A DNA stretch of 64,000 nucleotides from Paenibacillus brevis (GCF_018919145.1 NZ_JAHLQJ010000005.1:124001-188000); one strand, 5' to 3'. Positions 16,699 through 26,220 are shown, counted from the stretch's first letter. Notes: generated by a model not told the origin, from the sequence alone. Numbers and translations are program-made.

Positions 16699-17685
16699 AT
16701 GCGTGCTGACCGTCTGCTAAGTATTATGTTGCTTCTCCAAAATGGCGGAAAAGTGACCACCCGCGCACTGGCAGCCAAGCTGGAGGTGTCGGAAAGAACG
16801 ATCACCCGGGATATGGATGCCTTAAGCGCTGCGGGCATTCCCATCTATGCCGAGCGTGGACCTCTGGGCGGCTGGAGGCTCACCGAGTCATACCGGACAA
16901 CATTAACCGGCCTGGGCAAAGAAGAGCTCCTTGCCTTACTGGTCAACAGTCAGAGCAAGCTGCTGCATGATCTTGGCATCCTAAAGACACATCAGGAAGC
17001 GGCTTATCAGAAAATTGTGGCTTCTTCTCCCGCTTCTTTAAAGCAATATATAGATACCCTGCAGGAGCGAATCCATATTGATGGAGCTCCCTGGCACACG
17101 CAAGAGGAGCATTTCCCCTATTTAAGCCTGCTTCAAGAGGCAATTTGGACACAGCACAAGCTCGAAATGAGGTATAGAAAGACGGATGGAAGCGTGAATG
17201 AACGAATTGTCCAGCCGATCGGCTTGGTCGCCAAGGGAAATGTGTGGTATCTCGTTGCAATGGATGGACAGGAAAAAGCCGCCGGTGACGATACCATGCG
17301 CAGCTTCCGTATTTCCCGCATGCTCGATGCGCAACGATTAGAAGAGGGCTTTGAGCGGCCGGAGAACTTTTCATTGGCCCAATACTGGGAACGATCCACT
17401 GCAGAATTTAAGGCCAGTCTTCCCGCCTTTCCCGCCTGCATATGCATCACCAAACAACGGTTGACCCGCTTGAGCAGGAACCGCTATGTCAAAGTGATTC
17501 GAACATCATCATTACAAGAGCACAAGGAAGGTTGGGTCACCGCGGAGATCCAGTTCGACACGCTGGAATCAGCCAGGGAACTACTGCTTGGATGCGGCAG
17601 AGAGGCTAGGGTAATCAGCCCGCAAGAGCTCGCCGAAGCGATGCAGGCTGAAGCCAAAGCAATAGTGGAGCTATACAATAAGTAA
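16699..17685 (+). CDS. WYL-domain transcriptional regulator (YafY type)
   Basis: A 328-residue protein. An HTH_11 winged helix lies at residues 1-60 (RADRLLSIMLLLQNGGKVTT, LEVSERTITRDMDAL), followed by a WYL ligand-sensing domain. The WYL region shows the signatures RIVQPIGLVAKGNVWYLVA and FRISRM. WYL proteins bind nucleic acid, nucleotides or small ligands and regulate adjacent genes; the SDR gene is the likely target. AAAGGGG precedes the ATG. The gene ends 3 bp from the convergent membrane-protein gene, with no terminator visible between them. Confidence 0.88.
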   Translation: MRADRLLSIMLLLQNGGKVTTRALAAKLEVSERTITRDMDALSAAGIPIYAERGPLGGWRLTESYRTTLTGLGKEELLALLVNSQSKLLHDLGILKTHQEAAYQKIVASSPASLKQYIDTLQERIHIDGAPWHTQEEHFPYLSLLQEAIWTQHKLEMRYRKTDGSVNERIVQPIGLVAKGNVWYLVAMDGQEKAAGDDTMRSFRISRMLDAQRLEEGFERPENFSLAQYWERSTAEFKASLPAFPACICITKQRLTRLSRNRYVKVIRTSSLQEHKEGWVTAEIQFDTLESARELLLGCGREARVISPQELAEAMQAEAKAIVELYNK

Positions 17686-17688
17686 AGA

Positions 17689-18318
17689 TTAGATCTCGGT
17701 ATCGGGGGCAAGAGGTACAGATGATGCTGTAAAATAAGCCTGCAGTCTCCGATTCATCCAGATGGAGGCGCCGATAAAGAGGGCAACCCCCGCCAGCTTC
17801 AGCGGCTGCTCCATAAAATCGGTCAAATTCGTTCCGATATACGAAACGCAAAAAACCATAACGGCCTTGCCAAGCGCAACTGCCACAGCAAAGGACGTGA
17901 TCTGCATTCGGGTTAGCCCGGCCGCCATATTCACCAGCACGAACGGCCCAACAGGCAGCATGCTAAGAAGAAATACGAAATTAAATCCGTTCTTTTGCGC
18001 CCAGTTCATCAGCTTCCGAACCTTAGGCTTAGTAGCCCATCGTTGCATGTATGGCGTCCCCGCCGCCCAGCGGAAGAACAAAAACGTGATTAGGCAGCCT
18101 GACACCAGGCCGATCCACGAATACAAAAATCCGGCCCACATTCCATAGATCGCGGCATTCGCGCCAACAATCACCAGTGTCGGCAGCGGAGGAATAAAGG
18201 ACTTCATAAAAGTTAACAGAATCCCCGGGAGCGGGCCCAAGGATCTGAAGGCTTCAAGAAAGGCTTCCAGTTGCTGTTCCGTAAAATAATCCATCAGGCT
18301 AAGTTCAGTGCCTAACAT
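17689..18318 (-). CDS. VTT-domain (TVP38/TMEM64 family) membrane protein
   Basis: A 209-residue polytopic membrane protein with about five helices. The VTT (DedA-like) core is visible as SFIPPLPTLVIVGANAAIYG, a Gly-rich second helix (GLVSGCLITFLFFRW) and the re-entrant signature FVFLLSMLPVGPFVLVNMAAG. Family members are thought to scramble or carry lipids, or support membrane homeostasis; exact function is not known. AGAGGTG lies upstream of the ATG. It is monocistronic and convergent with the WYL gene. Confidence 0.85.
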   Translation of the reverse strand: MLGTELSLMDYFTEQQLEAFLEAFRSLGPLPGILLTFMKSFIPPLPTLVIVGANAAIYGMWAGFLYSWIGLVSGCLITFLFFRWAAGTPYMQRWATKPKVRKLMNWAQKNGFNFVFLLSMLPVGPFVLVNMAAGLTRMQITSFAVAVALGKAVMVFCVSYIGTNLTDFMEQPLKLAGVALFIGASIWMNRRLQAYFTASSVPLAPDTEI

Positions 18319-18718
18319 CGCTTCACACCTCTCTACACAGGGTCACACAATTATACTATAGGAATCCTGTGTTCCCAGCCAGCAATATCAACAAAGTTAA
18401 GAAGGAAATTTCCGCCGCATTCTAATTTACATGTTAACCTCACAGTACTTACTTCTACTATTTTTACTTCCCTCTACTCTTTCTCTTTTTTAAAATGATC
18501 ATTTTCTGTTTAATGAATGATAAATAAGTCACATTTTTTATTGTGCAATCTAATGTTTCGACATAAAATGACGATATATATTAACACAAGTACTACTAAC
18601 GTCCTATTAACCCTTCTTTTTTATTCCAATTTTGTCGAATTACTTGCTCTGAAATTTCGATCAGTATTCATCATACTGATCTTTATATATACACATGAAT
18701 TGTTAAAGGAGCCCACCT
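18319..18718. other. AT-rich intergenic region with a hairpin before the SLH gene
   Basis: This 400-bp stretch holds the promoters of the flanking divergent genes, none clearly consensus. A perfect 9-bp hairpin (GATCAGTAT/ATACTGATC, 18659-18681) lies 37 bp before the SLH start codon, ahead of the AAAGGAG ribosome site. Its weak T-rich tail makes it either a poor terminator or a leader stem. Confidence 0.5.
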
Positions 18719-21439
18719 ATGACTAAAAGAACAAAGTCAAAAATACTTGCCGCACTTTTATCCTCCTCAATTCTTCTTTTCTCAGCCATCCCTGTCCCTT
18801 GGACTCTAACCGTTCATGCAGCTGGAACTTTTAAGGCAGCAACGTCGGCTGCGGAACTCGTCAATTCATTAATTGCACCTGACACCGGGATTACGATCAA
18901 AGGGGCTCCCATTTATAAAGGAAGCTTGTCGGCAGCCTCCACCTTTTCAAGTCTTGACTTAGGTTCCATGGATGGGGTCTCTTATTCCTTGCCAGCTGGA
19001 ATTCTTGTCACTACCGGAAGCGGAACGCCGCCGGAATCTAATACTAGTGGTAACTATGGCGTAAGTAATAACTCAGGCAGTGATGCCGATGTAGAAGCCT
19101 TTGCAGGAGTGTCCGATTCACAGGATGCATTTTCTTTAGAGTTTTCGTTCACCGTCCCCGAAGGTTACCCGGCCATTCAAATGGCATTCATGTTCGGCTC
19201 TGATGAGTACCCGGAATATTTGAACGACGTCGTTGATGGAGCGGCCGTCATCGTCGATGGAATCAATTACGCAAAGTTCGCTGGTGATGTTCCGCTTAAA
19301 GTGGTAAGTGAAGCTGAAATGTTGCCTAACAATGGACTTAACATCGAATATGACGGTATTTCCGCGCCAAAGAAGATAACCGCACTACTGGACAGTGCGC
19401 GAACAGAACACACGATTAAAATTGTCATCGCAGACACCTCTGACACTTTTTACGACACAGGCCTATTTCTCTCCACTTTGAAGCCAAGCAAGGCAACGAC
19501 TGGCGGAATCGCTGAAGAGACTCCGGTCCTTAGTGATGTTGCCACAGTAACCTCGGATACTTATACCGTTAGTAAGAACGGTACAAGCCAAGAGACCATT
19601 ACAGACATTCCCGCAGGCACTTCAAAAGAAGCTTTGCTGGCTGCCTTAAGCAAGGATGAAGTGCACCAGACCTGGAACACGGACAATCTGTCCGATCCTA
19701 TTGAAGCTGGAGACACTCTTATCGTTACCGCTCAAGATGGAGTAAGCGTCGTAACTTATACCTTGAGTCTGAAAACCGCAACGAGTCCAAGCAACATTGC
19801 CACCGTTACATCCGATACCTATCAAGTAAGCACGACCGGCCCGAGTGCAGGTAAAATTACCGAAGTCCCCGCTGGCACAACGAAGGAACAACTGCTGCTT
19901 GCCTTGACCAAAGGTGAAGAACATCAAACATGGAATACTGATGGACTTTCCGATCCTGTCAAAACAGGCGATACTCTGATCGTCACGGCTGAAGATGGAG
20001 TGACTGTATTTACTTACACGATTGTGTTGAAGTCTTCATCCAATACGGATCCGGGAAATACGGATTCCGGCTCGAACTCCGGCTCAGGTTCAACTACAAC
20101 TCCGCGGAATCCGGGAAATTCAACTGGTTCCCAGGGCCAGAATAACGGAACTATCGTCCTCGTGAACGGGGAAAGAAAAGAGGCAGGGAAGGAAACTTCA
20201 ACAGTACGAAACGGAGTGAAATCTGTCGAAGTCCTGCTGAATTCCAGTGCAATCGCTGCAAAGATTGAAGAGGTTTTGAGCAAAGAGAAGGAAACCGGCG
20301 TTATCGGCGATCACATCGTTGAGGTGCTCGTGTCGTCAGAGAATCCTGACCAATTAAGCGTGATTTTAAACGGAGATATTATAGATAATATGGCAAATCA
20401 TCAATTCGATCTCTCCGTGAATGCAGGAAACGTGAAGTATATCATTCCGGCTGGAGAAATTTCCGCCACCGCAGTAATGCGTGGGCTTGGCGTGAATGCC
20501 GGCAACATCAAGAGCTACACTATTGATTTGAAAATAAACAAGGCCGATGCATCGGTTATTGAACAGATGCAAGGCCAGGCAAGCAGAAATGGGCAGCAGC
20601 TTCTTTCTATTCCAACCGAATTCGATATTGTTGCAACAGTAACGTTGGACTCGGGAGAGGTGAAGGAGATATCTCTGAACACATTTGCACAATATGTTCA
20701 AAGAGTCATGGAGATTCCCTCCTCAATCGACCCTAACAAAATTACGACGGGAATTGTGTTCAACAAAGACGGCACCTTTTCCCATATTCCAACCGAAGTA
20801 TTTAAACAAAATATTCTATACTATGCCAAGCTTAATTCCATGACCAATTCCGCCTATGCGGTCATTTGGAATCCGCTAGAAGTTAAATCAGTCGAAAATC
20901 ATTGGTCCAAAACTGCAGTTAATGATATGGCGTCCCGCCTGGTCATTAAAAATCCGGAAACCTTTACCCCGGACGTTGCAATTACAAGGGGAGAATTCGC
21001 CGAATATATTACTAAGGCGCTGGGCTTATTCCGCACAGATGTAGCAAATACCCGCCTCTACAGCGATGTAACGGAAGCGGGAGACCTAGCTGATGCAGCT
21101 ACAATTGCAACCGCATACGGGATTATTACCGGATACCCGGATGGAGCCTTCCGTCCGGACGGGAACATTAGCAGGGAAGAAGCAATGACGATGTATGCCC
21201 GGGCGATGGATGTCATCCAGCTGCAAGAGGGTAACGGTACGCAGATGTCTGCGTTTAAAGATGCAGACCAGGTAGCGGGCTGGGCATATGAGTCTGTGAA
21301 AAAAACGGTCAGTGCCGACATTTTCAACGGCCGTACATTCACCACCCTTGCTCCGAAAGGAACTCTTTCCTTCGCGGAAGCGGCAACGGCTGTAAGAAAT
21401 CTTCTCCTTGCCTCCAAGCTGATCAATGATTCCTTTTAG
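18719..21439 (+). CDS. Choice-of-anchor-L surface protein with tandem repeats and C-terminal SLH domains
   Basis: A 906-residue secreted protein. A signal peptide covers residues about 1-33 (KSKILAALLSSSILLFSA). Residues about 40-260 match choice-of-anchor L (GILVTTGSG, FMFGSDEYPEYLND, DGINYAKFAG). Two ~80-residue repeats follow (both with ATVTSDTY, HQTWNTD, GDTLIV), then a Gly/Ser/Asn-rich linker and a beta-rich region. The end carries three SLH motifs (ENHWSKTAVNDMA, YSDVTEAGDLADAATIATAYGIITG, FKDADQVAGWAYESVKK) that bind pyruvylated wall polymer. It probably acts as cell-surface adhesin or scaffold; no catalytic domain is seen. AAAGGAG precedes the ATG. It is monocistronic with a strong terminator. 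Confidence 0.88.
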   Translation: MTKRTKSKILAALLSSSILLFSAIPVPWTLTVHAAGTFKAATSAAELVNSLIAPDTGITIKGAPIYKGSLSAASTFSSLDLGSMDGVSYSLPAGILVTTGSGTPPESNTSGNYGVSNNSGSDADVEAFAGVSDSQDAFSLEFSFTVPEGYPAIQMAFMFGSDEYPEYLNDVVDGAAVIVDGINYAKFAGDVPLKVVSEAEMLPNNGLNIEYDGISAPKKITALLDSARTEHTIKIVIADTSDTFYDTGLFLSTLKPSKATTGGIAEETPVLSDVATVTSDTYTVSKNGTSQETITDIPAGTSKEALLAALSKDEVHQTWNTDNLSDPIEAGDTLIVTAQDGVSVVTYTLSLKTATSPSNIATVTSDTYQVSTTGPSAGKITEVPAGTTKEQLLLALTKGEEHQTWNTDGLSDPVKTGDTLIVTAEDGVTVFTYTIVLKSSSNTDPGNTDSGSNSGSGSTTTPRNPGNSTGSQGQNNGTIVLVNGERKEAGKETSTVRNGVKSVEVLLNSSAIAAKIEEVLSKEKETGVIGDHIVEVLVSSENPDQLSVILNGDIIDNMANHQFDLSVNAGNVKYIIPAGEISATAVMRGLGVNAGNIKSYTIDLKINKADASVIEQMQGQASRNGQQLLSIPTEFDIVATVTLDSGEVKEISLNTFAQYVQRVMEIPSSIDPNKITTGIVFNKDGTFSHIPTEVFKQNILYYAKLNSMTNSAYAVIWNPLEVKSVENHWSKTAVNDMASRLVIKNPETFTPDVAITRGEFAEYITKALGLFRTDVANTRLYSDVTEAGDLADAATIATAYGIITGYPDGAFRPDGNISREEAMTMYARAMDVIQLQEGNGTQMSAFKDADQVAGWAYESVKKTVSADIFNGRTFTTLAPKGTLSFAEAATAVRNLLLASKLINDSF

Positions 21440-21461
21440 ACAATAACCCTCACAAAACAAC

Positions 21462-21507
21462 AAGAGGCTCTTCTCGGCAACCGTTCGGTTTCCGGAGAGA
21501 GCCTCTT
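21462..21507. terminator. Terminator shared by SLH and MFS genes
   Basis: AAGAGGCTCT pairs perfectly with AGAGCCTCTT, with further inner pairing. T-runs or A-runs flank it on both sides, so it can stop transcription from both convergent genes. Confidence 0.85.
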
Positions 21508-21511
21508 TAAT

Positions 21512-22744
21512 TTACAGATTAGCTTGCTCCACTTTCTTCGGCACATCCAATGGCGCTTGCATTCCCTGCAACGATTTGGCTCTTAGCGAGAGCACGAAGC
21601 AAAGGATCAATACAATGGCTGCCGCCACGTAGGGGTAATTGACATCAAGGTCAAACAAGGCCCCCGCAACGATCGGCCCCGCAATATTTCCCAGGCTCGT
21701 ATAAGCCGAGTTGAGGCCTGCGACGTACCCTTGCTGCTCGCCAGCCATTTTGGATAATTGGGTACCCACCGCTGGACGAAGAATATCGATCGAGAGAAAT
21801 ACAATAAAGGTAACGGTAACGATCAGCCAGTAGCTGGATACGAACAAGGTTAGTGTAACGAACAAGCCGGCAATGAGCAGACAGATCGCAATCACCCGTC
21901 TTTCGCCAAACCGATTCAGGATCCATCCGAATATCGTCAACTGCACTACTGCGCCCGCAATTGACCCGAAGGTAATAATGAAGGCAATATCTGTCGGCGT
22001 AAATCCAAACTTATGATCCACGAACAATCCGAATACCGTCTCATAGTTGGCTAATCCAAATGCCAGCACAAAGACAATAATCAGGTTGAAGAAGTAGCGC
22101 TCCTTGCCCGAGTTCAGCAGTTGAGTCAGCAGGCTCTGCTTCTCGGCCAGATCCGCTCCGGCAGATGCCCGTTGTTCTGCTGTACGGGATTCCGGCAAAA
22201 TAAACATAGTAATGACCGCCGCGACAGCCCCGGCAACCGCAGCTGCAAAGAACGGCACGCGAATACCGAATTCCGCCAGATAGCCCCCGATTCCCGGTCC
22301 AATAATGAAGCCTGTCGTAATCGCTGCGTTGATCAGCCCCATGCCCTTGGCCCGTTCCTCATTGGTGGTTACATCTGCAGCATATGCCATAACGGCAGGC
22401 ATAATCAAAGCGGCCCCCACGCCTCCCAGCATTCTTGCCAGGAAGAGCAATACCGGCGAAACGGCAATCCCGAATATCCATTCCGAGAGCGCGAACACGA
22501 TCATACCGGCAACAATGATTTTTTTACGCCCCAGAGAGTCAGACAATCTGCCGGCATAGGGAGAGAACAGTAATTGAGTCAGGGAAAAGGCCGCAACCAA
22601 CAGACCAACCGTACTCCCCGTAATGTGAAGCTCATTCATATACGTTGGCATAATCGGAACAACCAGACCAATTCCCGTGAATACCAAGAATATATTCAAC
22701 ATCAGCAGGAGCATCGTGCCCCTGTTTCTTAATAATAATGACAT
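21512..22744 (-). CDS. MFS drug/solute efflux transporter (DHA1 type)
   Basis: A 410-residue protein with about 12 helices. It has the MFS motif A in the loop between helices 2 and 3 (GRLSDSLGRKKIIV) and the antiporter motif C in helix 5 (AAITTGFIIGPGIGGYLAEFG). These mark proton-coupled drug exporters of the TetA/NorA/Bmr class. It lies 30 bp downstream of a TetR gene on the same strand, and is presumably derepressed when that regulator binds a drug. The specific substrate is not readable. Confidence 0.9.
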   Translation of the reverse strand: MSLLLRNRGTMLLLMLNIFLVFTGIGLVVPIMPTYMNELHITGSTVGLLVAAFSLTQLLFSPYAGRLSDSLGRKKIIVAGMIVFALSEWIFGIAVSPVLLFLARMLGGVGAALIMPAVMAYAADVTTNEERAKGMGLINAAITTGFIIGPGIGGYLAEFGIRVPFFAAAVAGAVAAVITMFILPESRTAEQRASAGADLAEKQSLLTQLLNSGKERYFFNLIIVFVLAFGLANYETVFGLFVDHKFGFTPTDIAFIITFGSIAGAVVQLTIFGWILNRFGERRVIAICLLIAGLFVTLTLFVSSYWLIVTVTFIVFLSIDILRPAVGTQLSKMAGEQQGYVAGLNSAYTSLGNIAGPIVAGALFDLDVNYPYVAAAIVLILCFVLSLRAKSLQGMQAPLDVPKKVEQANL

Positions 22745-22773
22745 AAAAAATCCTCCTCGATTCTGTAAACCAA

Positions 22774-23385
22774 TCAGCCCGGTGTATGGGAGGTGGTTAC
22801 CGCAGAAATTCCGTATAAAAAAACTTTCATTGCCTGATGATATAATTCAAGCACCGCTTCAGGCTTACGGTTGCGCGACATGTGACTCAGACCGAATAAC
22901 AGACTTTCAAGGACAACGGCATATTCATCCGCCTGCTCCGCACGATACTCCCCGCGGTCAATTCCTTCCTGGATCAACCGGCGGTTCCATTCCAGGTGTC
23001 TCTCCACCATTCCGGTAATACGTTCTTCAATCTCGCTGGTCTTCTCTTCATTGAAGAATTCATCCGCCGCCTTGGTAAGAGGATGATTCAAATCATCATG
23101 CACCAGGACCTCCGCAAGTCCAAAAAGCTTCTCCGAGCTGGTCTTGAACTGGGACTCCCTCGCCTCCCATTTCTCCTCCCATTCCCGATCCCACTCATCA
23201 AGCAGAAAGAGAAATAAGCCCTCTTTGCTTTTGAAATGATAATAGAGGTTGCCTTTACTCGTTCCGGTTGCGGCAACAATGTCTTCGATAGAAGTGGCTT
23301 TATAGCCCTTTTGAGCAAACAACGTACGGGCGGCATCCACAATTCGCTTCCTCGTCTGTTCGCTTTGCAACTGCTTCTTATTCAC
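22774..23385 (-). CDS. TetR-family repressor of the MFS efflux operon
   Basis: A 203-residue regulator. The N-terminal TetR helix-turn-helix is clear (RKRIVDAARTLFAQKGYKAT, SIEDIVAATGTSKGNLYYHF), followed by a helical ligand-binding domain. It is the first gene of a two-gene operon with the MFS transporter. An inverted repeat 36 bp upstream (23421-23440) overlaps the predicted promoter, so autorepression with derepression by the exported compound is likely. Confidence 0.92.
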   Translation of the reverse strand: MNKKQLQSEQTRKRIVDAARTLFAQKGYKATSIEDIVAATGTSKGNLYYHFKSKEGLFLFLLDEWDREWEEKWEARESQFKTSSEKLFGLAEVLVHDDLNHPLTKAADEFFNEEKTSEIEERITGMVERHLEWNRRLIQEGIDRGEYRAEQADEYAVVLESLLFGLSHMSRNRKPEAVLELYHQAMKVFLYGISAVTTSHTPG

Positions 23386-23420
23386 ACTTCACCACTCCAA
23401 TCCCACGATCAGACGATCTA

Positions 23421-23440
23421 TACTGAACGTTCGTTCTGTA
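23421..23440 (-). promoter_or_regulatory. Probable TetR operator
   Basis: TACTGAACG and CGTTCTGTA form an inverted repeat (8 of 9 pairs) around TT. It lies between TTAAAA (-35-like) and TATAGA (-10-like) on the minus strand, so binding would block transcription of the tetR-MFS operon. Confidence 0.7.
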
Positions 23441-23485
23441 TTTTAACAGATAAAATTATTCATTTCAAGAGTCTCTTTATGACAG

Positions 23486-23513
23486 AAAAAGAGAGCGCAA
23501 CCATTATGCGCTC
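23486..23513 (-). terminator. Terminator of the ThuA gene
   Basis: GAGCGCA (23493-23499) pairs with TGCGCTC (23507-23513) around a 7-base loop and is followed on the minus strand by TCTTTTT. It lies 16 bp past the ThuA stop. Confidence 0.8.
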
Positions 23514-23528
23514 CCCTTAAAATTGTCA

Positions 23529-24257
23529 TTAACGGACTGATTCCAAAGGAGCAACCCGCCCGTAGGATACCTTGGCTCCTTCGCCCTTGACCGCCCAGCG
23601 AACACCATTAATGATCACACGCTGCACCTCGGCTTGATGATAGACCGGAAAGGTCTCATGTCCGGGTCTGAAATAGAATACTTTTCCCAGTCCCCGCTTA
23701 TAGCAGCATCCGCTTCGGAACACTTCGCCTCCCTCGAACCAGGAGATGAACACCAGCTCATCTGGAGCCGGGATTTCAAAGCGCTCTCCATACATCTCTT
23801 CCTTCGGAATCTCGAAGTATTCTCCGAGTCCGGCGGCAATCGGATGGGCCGATTCAATGACCCAAACCCGTTCCTTCTCGCCGTCATCCCGCCACTTCAG
23901 CGAGCCCGTATTGGTTCCCATCAGAGCGCGGAAGATCTTTGAGGCATGTCCCGAGTGAAGCACAATCAGACCCATTCCCTCCAGAACACGCTGCCGGACT
24001 CTCTCCACTATCTCATCTGCTACATCCCCATGAGCGACATGTCCCCACCAAATCAGAACATCCGTCTCTTGAAGCAACGCTTCTGTCAGTCCATGCTCGG
24101 GCTCGTCAAGCACGGCCGTCCGCGCCGATATTCCTTCCTCTGCATTCAGGAACGTTGCGATTGTCGCGTGGATTCCTTCCGGATAGATGGCTCTGACACG
24201 CTCGTTATTTTTTTCATGCTGAAACTCGTTCCATACCGTTACTCTAATTGAAGACAT
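23529..24257 (-). CDS. ThuA-like (trehalose utilisation family) protein
   Basis: A 242-residue protein of the ThuA/class I glutamine amidotransferase-like fold. Characteristic stretches are [10 protein letters not shown] at the start, [28 protein letters not shown] and [17 protein letters not shown] near the end. ThuA proteins are linked to trehalose or related disaccharide catabolism in rhizobia, but their biochemical reaction is not settled. AGGGGG precedes the ATG. It is a single gene with its own promoter and terminator. A cluster of DnaA-box-like sequences lies directly upstream of its -35 box. Confidence 0.87.
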   Translation of the reverse strand: MSSIRVTVWNEFQHEKNNERVRAIYPEGIHATIATFLNAEEGISARTAVLDEPEHGLTEALLQETDVLIWWGHVAHGDVADEIVERVRQRVLEGMGLIVLHSGHASKIFRALMGTNTGSLKWRDDGEKERVWVIESAHPIAAGLGEYFEIPKEEMYGERFEIPAPDELVFISWFEGGEVFRSGCCYKRGLGKVFYFRPGHETFPVYHQAEVQRVIINGVRWAVKGEGAKVSYGRVAPLESVR

Positions 24258-24304
24258 GGCCCAGCCCCCTGCAGTAATAAATCCCTTACCTATTCTTATG
24301 AATG

Positions 24305-24333
24305 ATTCTACGACTAAAAACGGGATTTGTCAT
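24305..24333 (-). promoter_or_regulatory. Promoter of the ThuA gene
   Basis: The minus strand shows ATGACA (24333-24328), a 17-bp spacer and TAGAAT (24310-24305). Confidence 0.65.
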
Positions 24334-24342
24334 GTTGCCTTG

Positions 24343-24416
24343 TTATCCTGTTTTGTTATCCACAAAGTTATGCAGATATTATCCTGAGTTATCCACTTAT
24401 TAAGCGGCTATCCACA
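24343..24416 (+). promoter_or_regulatory. Cluster of five DnaA-box-like sequences
   Basis: One exact DnaA box TTATCCACA (24356-24364) is joined by TTATCCACT (24389-24397), CTATCCACA (24408-24416), TTATCCTGT (24343-24351) and TTATCCTGA (24379-24387). All five are in the same orientation within 74 bp of intergenic DNA. No replication gene is nearby, so a DnaA-titration or regulatory cluster is more likely than an origin. Confidence 0.6.
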
Positions 24417-24453
24417 ATGACATTGTTAATAATGTGTACAAATCTGCAAGGAA

Positions 24454-26220
24454 TTACTTTATCCCCAGCCCCAGAATCCGGAATTGCTTCCCGTCCAGCT
24501 TAAAGCTTGTGGATTGAGGCCCCTTATCTTGTTCCGCCTGTTGTCCTGTCCACAAGTCGACTACCGATTTCCCGCTCCATGAAGCTGGCAGCTCAAATTC
24601 GACCGGCTGATCCCCCTTATTCAGAGCGACGAGAATCTCCTCATTCCCCGAGCGGCGGCGATAGATGACCAAACCTTTAGCATCGTCAGTCTTCAGAAAT
24701 TCCATACGGGCGTTATCCGTCAATGCAGGCGAAGCCTTGCGGATCGCAATCAGGCGCTTAACAAAGGCGAGCAGCTCCTGGTTCTGTTTTTCAGGCTCCC
24801 ATTCCATGCATGCCCGATAATAAGCAAAATCATCCCCGTCTCCTGTCAGGCCAATCTCATCCCCGTAATAGATGCACGGGCTTCCCGGATATGTGTAGAG
24901 CAGCAGGAATGCCAGCTTCAGCTTATTCAGGTCTTCCCCGCATACCGTGAGGATACGCGGTGTATCATGACTGCCGAGCAAATTGAACAGCACTCTGCTC
25001 ACATTTTCAGGATAGATCTGCAAGTGGCTGGTTACCAGGCTGGCGAAACGTGTGGCCTCAATTTTGTCCTTCGCGATAAAATCAATGACCGCCTCGCCGA
25101 AAGGATAGTTCATGACCGAATCGAATTGATCCCCTTGCAGCCAAGGCATAGCATCGTTCCAGATTTCGGCTACCATATAGACATCGTCCTTGACACCGCG
25201 AACCGCATTGCGGAATTCACGCCAGAAACGGTGGTCCACCTCATTAGCCACGTCCAGTCTCCAGCCGTCGATATCAAATTCCTCGATCCAATGCTTGGCT
25301 ACGTCGAGCAGGTACTGCTTAACTTCCGGATGGCTTGTATTCAGCTTGGGCATATAAGGCGTAAACGCAAAGGTCTCATATCGAGGCGCCTCTTCCCCAT
25401 TGCCATAGCTCAGCATGTGGAACCAATCCGCATAGCGCGACGCGGCCCCGTGCTTTAGCACATCCTGGAACGGTCCGAAACCGTATCCGGCATGATTGAA
25501 CACCGCGTCCAGCATAACGCGGATTCCCCGGTCATGGCAGGCCTTGACCAGCTTGCGGAATGTCTCCTCATCCCCAAATTGCGGGTCCAGCTTCATATAA
25601 TCAATCGTGTCGTATTTATGGTTGGTCGGTGCTTCGAAAATAGGGGTCATATAAATACCCGTAATTCCCAGATCGCTTAAATAATCCAGATGCTCCAGAA
25701 TTCCTTCGAAATCCCCTCCGAAAAAGCTGTCCGGCCCCGGCACATCTCCCCATACTGCATTCGTGTTGGTCTTGCGCGCCGGATTGCCATTTGCGAACCG
25801 CTCCGGGAAAATCTGATACCATACAGTATCCTTTACCCATGCCGGCGCATCAAATACGTCAACCGCGTTTAGATACGGGAAGCGGAAGAACCGGTTCTGC
25901 TCGATGTCCGCCGTAAATCCCATCTCTCCGAACACCCAGGTTTCCCGGTCATCACTCACCTCAAACTGATAGACGAAACGCTTATTTTCAGGCTCAATGG
26001 CAATGAACCAATAATCATACAGCTCATCAGCTGCCGCTTTGACCATTGGCAGCTTGTCGGAAAGCATCCGCCCTTCTGCCCAGCGGTAAGGATCGCCATG
26101 AATCAGTTCGACCCTGGTCAGGTCATTCTTTTTCGCCTGAAGGCGGATATGCAGTGTGTTTGCGTCGTAGGCGTAAGCAAAGTTGTTCTTGGGACGGTGA
26201 AAAATCGCTTCTTTAATCAA
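24454..26220 (-). CDS. Neopullulanase/cyclomaltodextrinase-type GH13 alpha-glycosidase
   Basis: A 588-residue intracellular enzyme of GH13 subfamily 20 type. An N-terminal CBM34-like domain (KEAIFHRPKNNFAYAYD) precedes the barrel. All four GH13 regions are visible: DAVFNH, GWRLDVANE (nucleophile Asp), VAEIW (acid/base Glu) and LLGSHDTPR. Such enzymes cut cyclodextrins, pullulan or maltodextrins inside the cell. The TTG at 26220 is taken as start: AGGAGG is ideally spaced and the family begins with the IKEAIFHRP sequence. An ATG at 26325 would add unrelated residues that span a terminator hairpin. The leader contains this hairpin, so expression may depend on readthrough. Confidence 0.9.
   Translation of the reverse strand: MIKEAIFHRPKNNFAYAYDANTLHIRLQAKKNDLTRVELIHGDPYRWAEGRMLSDKLPMVKAAADELYDYWFIAIEPENKRFVYQFEVSDDRETWVFGEMGFTADIEQNRFFRFPYLNAVDVFDAPAWVKDTVWYQIFPERFANGNPARKTNTNAVWGDVPGPDSFFGGDFEGILEHLDYLSDLGITGIYMTPIFEAPTNHKYDTIDYMKLDPQFGDEETFRKLVKACHDRGIRVMLDAVFNHAGYGFGPFQDVLKHGAASRYADWFHMLSYGNGEEAPRYETFAFTPYMPKLNTSHPEVKQYLLDVAKHWIEEFDIDGWRLDVANEVDHRFWREFRNAVRGVKDDVYMVAEIWNDAMPWLQGDQFDSVMNYPFGEAVIDFIAKDKIEATRFASLVTSHLQIYPENVSRVLFNLLGSHDTPRILTVCGEDLNKLKLAFLLLYTYPGSPCIYYGDEIGLTGDGDDFAYYRACMEWEPEKQNQELLAFVKRLIAIRKASPALTDNARMEFLKTDDAKGLVIYRRRSGNEEILVALNKGDQPVEFELPASWSGKSVVDLWTGQQAEQDKGPQSTSFKLDGKQFRILGLGIK

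Noticed and set aside
18517..18726. 69-codon open frame upstream of the SLH gene
   Set aside because: AT-rich, no ribosome site, overlaps the ribosome site of the next gene and the leader hairpin; no recognisable protein.
24343..24416. Origin of replication
   Set aside because: DnaA-box-like cluster lacks neighbouring dnaA/dnaN or an evident AT-rich unwinding region, so a chromosomal origin is unlikely.
24420..24435. Possible terminator of neopullulanase (ACATT/AATGT)
   Set aside because: The stem is only 5 bp with no U-run, and the end of this transcript remains unplaced.
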